A DNA stretch of 64,000 nucleotides from Symsagittifera roscoffensis (taxonomy: Eukaryota; Xenacoelomorpha; Acoela; Convolutidae), in contig NC_087068.1 of the NCBI RefSeq assembly GCF_963678635.1, forward strand, positions 14,821,872 through 14,885,871. The letters are read 5' to 3'. The position numbers were made by a program, and so were the translations under genes. Below, piece by piece: positions 44,017 through 54,388 of this stretch (the stretch's first letter is position 1; each line of letters begins with the position of its first letter). The notes beneath the pieces were generated by a model that saw only the letters and a list, made by a program, of their open reading frames with translations, did no database searches and was not told the DNA's origin.

Positions 44017-47000
44017 AAACAACACAAGCCTTGAAAAAAATGTTCAGGCGACCACGGGATTCGAACCACTGCAGATTACGATTCTTTTCCCATCCATACC
44101 CACCTGCTTCATACCGGGTGTCAACCCTCTACAATTAGCACATCCCGTTTTAGTATATATCATGCACAGTCTGCGCACTTCAACCGAGCGGATACAACGC
44201 GTTTTGCTTGAGAATCTAATAGCGCCAAAAAACAAGCGATATAAGTAACCTAGAAACAATATTATATAAAATGTGACATATAAATAGGATTTAATGGTAA
44301 TTTAACGATAAGTTCGAGAAAGGTTAATGAATTGATAGAAACAGGAAAAATAAATAATTTTTTGAACAAACTTTGAAGTTGAAATTTTGAAAAAAAAAAG
44401 GGATTCGACCCCCTGCCGACCCAAAGGGTCCCCCCTTTGATACTTTTTCAGAAAACCATTTTTGGCCGACCGACCCTAAAATTTTTCTAAAGGCGCCTTT
44501 GGCGCCAATATATAGTAACTTGGAGGGGGAGCGCGCGCCGAAAAAAACGCGATTTTTTTGCCAAAATTTTTCAAAAGGTGCCCAAAAACGGCTTTTTTTT
44601 GACAGTTTTTTTTTTCAAAAATTTGCCTGCGACGAAAAAAAAAGTCATCAAAATTTTCTAATTTTTTTTTTGAAAATATGCCCCCCCCCCACCTCGAGAA
44701 AATCCTAGATCCACCCCTGAAGGCAACCCAGTTTGGATAAACTAGATCTGTAGCTAAACTTTTACTCTGTAGAGATTTCAAAGCAAAAAAAATCATTTTT
44801 ATTACTAAATTTCCATAGCGTTTTCTCTTGCCAAATGCCCTTTTGTAATTAGACAGCTAGACTAGCCCTCCATTTGGGAATGAACTTGGAGTGACTTTGA
44901 AAATGAGCCAAAAAACAAACCGCCAATATACAAATTTTGAACACAAAAAAGAACTAATTTAGCGAAAATCCACCAAATTAGTTTTAAGCGTAACCATTAC
45001 TAATATTAAATCCTTTCTTGCATAAAAATGTCAAGTACACATAATACACGCGTTTATACTACATTCAGTCACTTCTACTTAGCAAAAGTTTTCTCTGTTG
45101 GTTGTTTTGTTTTTCGCTCGTCAAGAATTTTATAATCAAAATTTTATCTTTTATTATTATTTTCAATTTACACACAGATACAAAACTGAGCTTTGCATGG
45201 CTCACACACAACGTAAGAGAAGCATTTCTAGTAAAAAGAAAATGAGACGAGAACAATTAAGTCGAAGAAAATATTGTAAAAAAAATGATTTTTTTTCGGG
45301 AAAAATAAAAAATCTTTGTTAAAAAAAATCAACCGAGAAACAAAATGACTTGCCTTAAATAAGCTTAAGCTATCATTCATCGAGCGCCTTTTGAGCCAAC
45401 ACCACATGAGGAGTACACGCCAATTGAGCTGAAAAGAAAAATTTCATAGAAAATGTTTGTTAAAAAAGTTTGAGCGATTGAGCTATAAAACTTTTTTAAT
45501 TTCCTTTTTTAACTTTTTTTAAAAGTTTTACAGCACAACCTATTCTCAATTATTTTTTTAAAAAATGAAAAACATGTTTTGCCATTCTTGTGACAAAAAA
45601 CAGAGTGAATAAGACATTAAAACATCAGTCGAAACCAATTTAATCGAAAAAAAAAATACAAATAAAAATCTTTGTGAATTGACCCATAACAGATCGACTG
45701 TCAAATATAGTAGTTGTTTAAATTGTTAAAAACAAATTCAAGGTTTGCTTCAAAAAATGATAAAATATGCCAAATAAAAAACTGAGACGATTGTTTTTAC
45801 CGGGAAAAACCCAATTTCATTTCTGCTCAAAAACAAAGTCTGACCGGGATTCGAAACCCTTAAGCTATAAAGGCGACCGCGTTAACTTTAAACGTGTTGT
45901 TAGGAGCTAGGATGTTTTTCAGGTTCAATTATAAAGCAAGCTAAAATTCTTACCAAATTGTAAGAAAAATTGTTTAAAGGAAAAGTTTAGAATCTGATTA
46001 CAAGATATTTGCTCTCGCAGATGTAATAACACAACCAAAATGATGCGACTAACAATTCTTTTCTATGGAATTTTGCAACGAATCTCTTGTCTCTTAAGCG
46101 TTTAATCCAATTGTGATTGCCTTAAACATGGCTACTGTGTGACTAGCATAATCATGAAAAAATGTGTCCCACAATTGTCGTGATCAACAAAATAGCTCGT
46201 GAAAATATATAGAAAAGTTGTTTCCGAAGATTTTAAATGAATACACAATTTATTGAGAATTCATCTAAATTTGGAGGCTCATTTTTACTTCTCTAACCCC
46301 ACCTTTTGAGAAATTACTAATTTTTTCAAAATGCAATGACACTTGGCATAGTGAACAAACTAACAATTGTGAACAGATTTGATCTGCTTAATTGTTATCA
46401 TACCATAGCTATAAAAACTCGTATAACAACTATACATTTAGAAAAGAGGAGCAGTGAAAAAGAGCCAATTTAGGCATTCTATTTTGAGGAACTCTACCAC
46501 TATTGCCTTTTTTCCAGTTTCACCCACATTTTAAAGTTTTATCCAACTTTTGAATAAACCATCGAAATATTCATGCCCGTGGTTGTTTTTTTTATTCAGT
46601 GAATTTTTCGACAAAAATTTTAAAAACCATCTGAAAGATATTGTTTTTTTGAGCTCACATTCAAAAAAGTCACTCACCTGTGATTATTTTTCGTAAAAAT
46701 GGGAGTTTGAACGTTGTTAATTTGGCAAAATTGGGATAATTAACGCGCGATATATTCCATTCTTATAACACGGGTGAGCAACGGATTAATGCGTTCCAAA
46801 TTGAATCGAGTTTTCCGCCAAATTAAAAATAAAATGTTGAACAATTGTTCATATGGAAACTTGCATGTTAAAATTGTTGTAACAATTTGTTCACTTGTTC
46901 CCATTGGCCCGTTTTGTTCAATTTTAGAACATCAAGAGAACTTTTAAATAGATTTGTGTGAAGTGAGTTTCCAAAAAAATCTAAGTAAAGTGGGAAAGAG

Positions 47001-47800
47001 CCTTTATGGCTGAATGCGTGGTGTTATCAATATAAAGTATGAAGAACAAATTTTTTCACAATAGCTAGTTTGCTCACCGTGCCAAGTTTCGTTGCAAGCG
47101 CTGTATCGACTAGCATGCCACTCAACTAGCATGAAGCTCGACTAGCATTAAAGTTTTATCGTTAAAAATCGTATCGAATAGCATAAAGGCAGTATCGTAT
47201 CGAAAAGCATAAAACAAAATTTAACTTAGAGGTGATGCTGCGATTCGCAAACACTTGCGAGACCACGACCAAAAAGTAGCTATATAAAGTTTAATAAAAA
47301 AGTAGAAATTACTCTCAAATTAGCAAAAATTCGGCTGCGTGTAGGATTCGATTTGCGATCTACTGCAATCAAGAGATGCTGAGTCTCACGCACTATCCAC
47401 TTAGCCACGCAAGCTTAACAACCGACAAACACTAGTCACAAATAAAGAAGCTACATATGATAATAAATTGCCAATGCTATTCAGCAAAAATTGCACCAAA
47501 TACAAATAGACTCATTTTTGCAAGGATTAATTTGGAATATAACAAACTGAAGGCATCCACATTAACTTTGCATGCAACAAATTGCAAAGCCTAAAGATAT
47601 ATTATGTATAGATTATGTATTTCCAAAACTTGCGTGATAAATTGAGTTAGAAAACTTCGGAAATCGAGTTTTCATTATTGTTATGTTGTTTGAAACAAAT
47701 CTCTTTTTTCGGTTCAGTTGATGAATTAAAAATGCATCAACTGTGTTAACTTATTATAATTCGAATGTCAAAGCACAAAAAACTGCAAAGGTGCTCTACT
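44017..47800 (+). repeat. Segment A, copy 2
   Basis: Collinear with copy 1 from AAACAACACAAGCCTTG to GTGCTCTACTAAA, then continues into segment B. Its hAT-like element lies at ~44,397-44,722, tRNA-like heads at ~44,040, 45,841 and 47,333, and a decayed H core at ~46,550. Divergence from copy 1 is about 1-2% by eye. Confidence 0.9.
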
Positions 47801-48652
47801 AAAAGTGGCACCCATATTTGCGACTTAGGTTCAAAAAAAGAAGGTTCGTACTAATATACTCGCTTCGCAAGTGTAATCATTGTCAAAACTGAAATCATAA
47901 CACAAATATTTTATATCTAAATCTTTTTTTAACACATTTCTCAATTTGAACAGTGATCAGTGTTTGGTCCAAGCAATTACATGTCGGGTGTGACTGATGA
48001 CGGGCAAATAAGACGACAGCCGTTAAGACAACAATCACTATTGGTGGGACTTTAAGACGACGCTACACGCAATTCTCCACAATGTATTTCTGAGAAATCT
48101 AAACCGCTTTAATTCGAACTGCCCATCTTACATGTAAAAACTCTTACTTGAGGTGTTAATGTCTTGGCGTCTATTTAACTAGCACCGGTGTGAGTGATCT
48201 CATTTATGTGACAGTAGGAATTCTATTTGCTTGTTGATTGCTCAAGATTCTATTTCTCAGAAAGGCATCTTTCAATTTGAACAGATTATTATTGTTGCTT
48301 TGTATTTCTGAAAAATGCTATAAAATTTATGCTAGCCGATACAATTTTTTTCCAAATTTTTCGGCTAGTCGAGCGGTCACCCCGCTTCGCATTATGACAA
48401 ATGCTTAAATATTTTTTCCAACTTGAAATTAAAATGTGTCTGTGTGTGTGGCGGTGCGGGTATAGAGGAGGGTGACCGAAAAATAAAACGACAGCCGTCA
48501 AGGCCACAACCATTTTTGATGGGTTTTTTAAGACGACAAAGCGCATTTCCGAGAATTAAGAAACGCAAAATGATCCTTTAAATTTCTGAGTAGTACGAAA
48601 CGGAAGTTATAACAATTAAACATGCATCAATCATTGTTTCCCGCTCTCTGGT
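47801..48652 (+). repeat. Segment B, copy 1 (~0.85 kb)
   Basis: Follows A copy 2 and leads into the first C array; a near-identical copy is at 53,537-54,388. It contains two related blocks ~480 bp apart: GCAAATAAGACGACAGCCGT near 48,004 and AAAATAAAACGACAGCCGTC near 48,480, each ending in a TTAAGACGAC string. The 85-codon minus frame at 48,289-48,546 spans the second block and has no recognisable domain. It also contains a GTGTGTGTG microsatellite near 48,437. Confidence 0.85.
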
Positions 48653-48960
48653 CAAAATGGCGTTCAAATTTACTTCTTCCATATCAGAAGCTAAATAAGA
48701 AAATAACTCGGCTAAAATTCTGGTACTTCGGTGGTCCGTTGTCATTAAAAACTTATTTGGATGGCATTGCTAGTATTTGTAGTTATTTTGGATGCTGATA
48801 TATTTTGTCGTCTAAATGACTTGTCGCCTTACTTGCCTAGCAGTATAGGGGGAAAAGAGCCCCACTATGATTGGTAGACTATCAGTTATTCGGAAAGAGA
48901 TCAAAAATAGACAACCTTTATTTCATAGTGTACAAAAAGTAGACAAATACTATCTTAAGC

Positions 48961-49050
48961 GATCAGAATCGAGAACAGAAAACAAACTTAGGAAATGAAT
49001 AAGTATTAAAAATATTTTCATACGTTTGCTTCCTGTTCTCGTTTCTGATT
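48961..49050. repeat. 27-bp inverted repeat in the lead of each C unit
   Basis: Arms 48,961-48,987 (GATCAGAATCGAGAACAG onward) and 49,024-49,050 (inverse AATCAGAAACGAGAACAGG onward) pair with about four mismatches around a 36-nt loop. It lies just before the H element and recurs in every full unit. A transcript across it would form a stable hairpin. Confidence 0.7.
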
Positions 49051-49068
49051 GGTTAAACTAAAACTTTT

Positions 49069-49594
49069 TGTTCCGACTTTCGATACGAAAGTAACGGAAT
49101 ATTTGTGCTCGGGGGTTTTTTTTCTTCAGACAAATTTCGACTTTTTAACTAGCTAATTTTGATGGAATTTTTTATATCATTCGAAAGGTATTGTTCTCCT
49201 GAGCACAAATTTGAAAAGATATTTCACCTGTGATCATTTTTCGTAAAGTTACGGGGGTTTAAAGACTACCATTTTGGCCAATTTCAGACAAGTAACGCGC
49301 GATAAATTTCGCGCTATTAATGCGTAAGCGGAGAGTTAATCCGTCTTAGAAATCGTTCCAAATTGGTTGAAAGACGCTAATTTGCCATAATTGATTTGTT
49401 ACAAGGAGCGAAATCTATCCTTTTGTACTTTTTATGGCGTGTGGGGGATGATTTTCATTAAAAAAAAAATCAACTCTCAGAAATTTTTTTTTTTCATTTT
49501 GTTTTGTTTCAATTAAATTTTTAACGTTATTACTGCTCCATAAAACTTAAAGGGCAGTCGGAACATTCAGGGCTTCGCCCTGATACGAGCAGTC
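49069..49594 (+). mobile_element. Family H element, reference copy within a C unit (526 bp)
   Basis: The 5' end TGTTCCGACTTTCGATACGA can fold (ACTTTCG ATA CGAAAGT inside TTCCG/CGGAA). The centre holds GCGCGATAAATTTCGCGC, a 6-bp stem. The 3' end AGTCGGAACA is the inverse of the first ten bases and is followed by the hairpin TCAGGGCTTCGCCCTGA and TACGAGCAGTC. It contains no coding frame. The same element sits at the same offset in every full C unit (next copy at ~50,255-50,780), while dispersed diverged copies lie at 10-26 kb. Confidence 0.8.
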
Positions 49595-51203
49595 TTGTCT
49601 ACTTTATTCAAAGTCTGCTTTTTGCTACGTAACCTAGTTATGCAGTTGCGTACCCACAAAGCCGCAATTCCGGATATCCGAAAAAAATTAAAAGTTTCGT
49701 GTTAAGTTAATTAGTATTACGTTGGCAATACTTATGTACGTTGAACAACACACTTGATAGTAAAATAGGCTCCTTTCAATTTTCTGTTTTAGAAAGTAAA
49801 TCTAAAAATCGCTGGAAAACATTTTTTTTGGATTAATTCAAAATGGCGTTCAAATTTACTTCTTCCATATCAGAAGCTAAATAAGAAAATAACTCGGCCA
49901 AAATTCTGGTATTTCGGTGGTCCGTTGTCATTAAAAACTTATTTGGATGGCATTGCTAGTATTTGTAGTTATTTTGGATGCTGATATATTTTGTCGTCTA
50001 AATGACTTGTCGCCTTACTTGCCTAGCAGTATAGGGGGAAAAGAGCCCCACTATGATTGGTAGACTATCAGTTATTCGGAAAGAGATCAAAAATAGACAA
50101 CCTTTATTTCATAGTGTACAAAAAGTAGACAAATACTATCTTAAGCGATCAGAATCGAGAACAGAAAACAAACTTAGGAAATGAATAAGTATTAAAAATA
50201 TTTTCATACGTTTGCTTCCTGTTCTCGTTTCTGATTGGTTAAACTAAAACTTTTTGTTCCGACTTTCGATACGAAAGTAACGGAATATTTGTGCTCGGGG
50301 TTTTTTTTTCTTCAGACAAATTTCGACTTTTTAACTAGCTAATTTTGATGGAATTTTTTATATCATTCGAAAGGTATTGTTCTCCTGAGCACAAATTTGA
50401 AAAGATATTTCACCTGTGATCATTTTTCGTAAAGTTACGGGGGTTTAAAGACTACCATTTTGGCCAATTTCAGACAAGTAACGCGCGATAAATTTCGCGC
50501 TATTAATGCGTAAGCGGAGAGTTAATCCGTCTTAGAAATCGTTCCAAATTGGTTGAAAGACGCTAATTTGCCATAATTGATTTGTTACAAGGAGCGAAAT
50601 CTATCCTTTTGTACTTTTTATGGCGTGTGGGGGATGATTTTCATTTAAAAAAAAATCAACTCTCAGAAATTTTTTTTTTTCATTTTGTTTTGTTTCAATT
50701 AAATTTTTAACGTTATTACTGCTCCATAAAACTTAAAAGGCAGTCGGAACATTCAGGGCTTCGCCCTGATACGAGCAGTCTTGTCTACTTTATTCAAAGT
50801 CTGCTTTTTGCTACGTAACCTAGTTATGCAGTTGCGTACCCACAAAGCCGCAATTCCGGATATCCGAAAAAATTAAAAGTTTCGTGTTAAGTTGATTAGT
50901 ATTACGTTGGCAATACTTAAGTACGTTGAACAAAACACTTGATAGTAAAATAGGCTCCTTTCAATTTTCTGTTTTAGAAAGTAAATCTAAAAATCGCTGG
51001 AAAACATTTTTTTTGGAAAAGAAATAAATATGAATTCAAAATGGCGTTCAAATTTACTTCTTCCATATCAGAAGCTAAATAAGAAAATAACTCGGCTAAA
51101 ATTCTGGTATTTCGGTGGTCCGTTGTCATTAAAAACTATTTTGGATGGCATTGCTAGTATTTGTAGTAATTTTTGGATGCTGATTTTTTTTAGACAAATA
51201 CTA

Positions 51204-53536
51204 GTTTGAGCGATTGAGCTATAAAACTTTTTTAATTTCCTTTTTTAACTTTTTTTAAAAGTTTTACAGCACAACCTATTCTCAATTATTATTTTTTTAA
51301 AATGAAAAACATGTTTTGCCATTCATGTGACAAAAAACAGAGTGAATAGGACATTAAAACATCAGTCGAAACCAATTTAATCGAAAAAAAAATACAAATA
51401 AAAATCTTTGTGAATTGACCCATAACAGATCGACTGTCAAATATAGTAGTTGTTTAAATTGTTAAAAACAAATTCAAGGTTTGCTTCAAAAAAATAATAA
51501 AATATGCCAAATAAAAAACCGAGACGATTGTTTTTACCGGGAAAAACCCAATTTCATTTCTGCTCAAAAACAAAGTCTGACCGGGATTCGATACCCTTAA
51601 GCTATAAAGGCGACCGCGTTAACTTTAAACGTGTTGTTAGGAGCTAGGATGTTTTTCAGGTTCAATTATAAAGCAAGCTAAAATTCTTACCAAATTGTAA
51701 GAAAAATTGTTTAAAGGAAAAGTTTAGAATCTGATTACAAGATATTTGCTCTCGCAGATGTAATAACACAACCAAAATGATGTGACTAACAATTCTTTTC
51801 TATGGAATTTTGCAACGAATCTCTTGTCTCTTAAGCGTTTAATCCAATTGTGATTGCCTTAAACATGGCTACTGTGTGACTAGCATAATCATGAAAAAAT
51901 GTGTCCCCCAATTGTCGTGATCAACAAAATAGCTCGTGAAAACATATAGAAAAGTTGTTTCCGAAGATTTTAAATGAATACACAATTTATTGAGAATTCA
52001 TCTAAATTTGGAGGCTCATTTTTACTTCTCTAACCCCACCTTGAGAAATTACTAATTTTGTCAAAATGCAATGACACTTGGCATAGTGAACAAACTAACA
52101 ATTGTGAACAGATTTGATCTGCTTAATTGTTATCATACCATAGCTATAAAAACTCGTATAACAACTATACATTTAGAAAAGAGGAGCAGTGAAAAAGAGC
52201 CAATTTAGGCATTCTATTTTGAGGAACTCTACCACTATTGCCTTTTTTCCAGTTTCACCCACATTTTAAAGTTTTATCCAACTTTTGAATAAACCATCGA
52301 AATATTCATGCCCAGCAGTTGTTTTTTTTATTCAGTGAATTTTTCGACAAAAATTTTAAAAACCATCTGAAAGATATTGTTTTTTTGAGCTCACATTCAA
52401 AAAAGTCACTCACCTATGATTATTTTTCGTAAAAATGGGAGTTTGAACGTTGTTAATTTGGCAAAATTGGGATAATTAACGCGCGATATATTCCATTCTT
52501 ATAACACGGGTGAGCAACGGATTAATGCGTTCCAAATTGAATCGAGTTTTCCGCCAAATTAAAAATAAAATGTTGAACAATTGTTCATATGGAAACTTGC
52601 ATGTTAAAATTGTTGTAACAATTTGTTCACTTGTTCCCATTGGCCCGTTTTGTTCAATTTTAGAACATCAAGAGAACTTTTAAATAGATTTGTGTGAAGT
52701 GAGTTTCCAAAAAAATCTAAGTAAAGTGGGAAAGAGCCTTTATGGCTGAATGCGTGGTGTTATCAATATAAATAATGAAGAACAAATTTTTTCACAATAG
52801 CTAGTTTGCTCACCGTGCCAAGTTTCGTTGCAAGCGCTGTATCGACTAGCATACCACTCAACTAGCATGAAGCTCGACTAGCATTAAAGTTTTATCGTTA
52901 AAAATCGTATCGAATAGCATAAAGGCCGTATCGTATCGAATAGCATAAAACAAAATTTAACTTAGAGGTGATGCTGCGATTCGCATACACTTGCGAGACC
53001 ACGACCAAAAAGTAGCTAAATAAAGTTTAATAAAAAAGTAGAAATTACTCTCAAATTAGCAAAAAATCGGCTGCGTGTAGGATTCGATTTGCGATCTACT
53101 GCAATCAAGAGATGCTGAGTCTCACGCACTATCCACTTAGCCACGCAAGCTTAACAACCGACAAACACTAGTCACAAATAAAGCAGCTACATATGATAAT
53201 AAATTGCCAATGCTATTCAGCAAAAATTGCACCAAATACAAATAGACTCATTTTTGCAAGGATTAATTTGGAATATAACAAACTGAAGGCATCCACATTA
53301 ACTTTGCATGCAACAAATTGCAAAGCCTAAAGATATATTATGTATAAATCATGTATTTCCAAAACTTGCGTGATAAATTGAGTTAGAAAACTTCGGAAAT
53401 CGAGTTTTCATTATTGTTATGTTGTTTGAAACAAATCTCTTTTTTCGGTTCAGTTGATGAATTAAAAATGCATCAACTGAGTTAACTTATTACAATTCGA
53501 ATGTCAAAGCACAAAAAACTGCAAAGGTGCTCTACT
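51204..53536 (+). repeat. Segment A, copy 3, 5'-truncated
   Basis: Starts abruptly at GTTTGAGCGATTGAGC, matching copy 2 from 45,468 and copy 1 from ~41,687, and continues to GTGCTCTACTAAA. Some diagnostic sites follow copy 1 (CATTCATGTGAC, GTGAATAGGAC, CTAGCATACCAC) and others copy 2 (GCGATTGAGC, TTTCCGAAG), so it is a mosaic. It carries tRNA-like heads at ~51,578 and 53,069 and the decayed H core at ~52,290. Confidence 0.9.
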
Positions 53537-54388
53537 AAAAGTAGCACCCATATTTGCGACTTAGGTTCAAAAAAAGAAGGTTCGTACTAATATACTCGCT
53601 TCGCAAGTGTAATCATTGTCAAAACTGAAATCATAACACAAATATTTTATATCTAAATCTTTTTTTAACACATTTCTCAATTTGAACAGTGATCAGTGTT
53701 TGGTCCAAGCAATTACATGTCGGGTGTGACTGATGACGGGCAAATAAGACGACAGCCGTTAAGACAACAATCACTATTGGTGGGACTTTAAGACGACGCT
53801 ACACGCAATTCTCCACAATGTATTTCTGAGAAATCTAAACCGCTTTAATTCGAACTGCCCATCTTACATGTAAAAACTCTTACTTGAGGTGTTAATGTCT
53901 TGGCGTCTATTTAACTAGCACCGGTGTGAGTGATCTCATTTATGTGACAGTAGGAATTCTATTTGCTTGTTGATTGCTCAAGATTCTATTTCTCAGAAAG
54001 GCATCTTTCAATTTGAACAGATTATTAGTGTTGCTTTGTATTTCTGAAAAATGCTATAAAATTTATGCTAGCCGATACAATTTTTTTCCAAATTTTTCGG
54101 CTAGTCGAGCGGTCACCCCGCTTCGCATTATGACAAATGCTTAAATATTTTTTCCAACTTGAAATTAAAATGTGTCTGTGTGTGTGGCGGTGCGGGTATA
54201 GAGGAGGGTGACCGAAAAATAAAACGACAGCCGTCAAGGCCACAACCATTTTTGATGGGTTTTTTAAGACGACAAAGCGCATTTCCGAGAATTAAGAAAC
54301 GCAAAATGATCCTTTAAATTTCTGAGTAGTACGAAACGGAAGTTATAACAATTAAACATGCATCAATCATTGTTTCCCGCTCTCTGGT
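53537..54388 (+). repeat. Segment B, copy 2
   Basis: Nearly identical to 47,801-48,652, including the 85-codon minus frame (54,025-54,282), which differs only at its last residue. It leads directly into the second C array at the same junction (CTCTGGTCAAAATGG). Confidence 0.9.

Larger units (their letters stand above)
48653..51203 (+). repeat. C array 1: tandem ~1.19-kb satellite units (two full, one truncated)
   Basis: Units start at CAAAATGGCGTTCAAATTTA at 48,653, 49,839 and 51,037 (periods 1,186 and 1,198). Each full unit has a ~400-bp lead containing an inverted repeat, one forward family H element at unit offset ~416-941, and a ~250-bp tail. The third unit stops after ~150 bp, skips ahead to TAGACAAATACTA, then joins segment A at 51,204. 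Copies differ by ~1%. Confidence 0.95.

Noticed and set aside
48289-48546. 85-codon minus frame conserved in two places (also 54,025-54,282)
   Set aside because: Its conservation only reflects the very recent duplication of segment B. No motif, and it spans an internal repeat and a GT microsatellite.
49069-49594. Canonical Helitron
   Set aside because: A 3' hairpin is present, but the terminal CTRR and the 5' TC are not, and both ends share an inverted repeat, so the class is left open.
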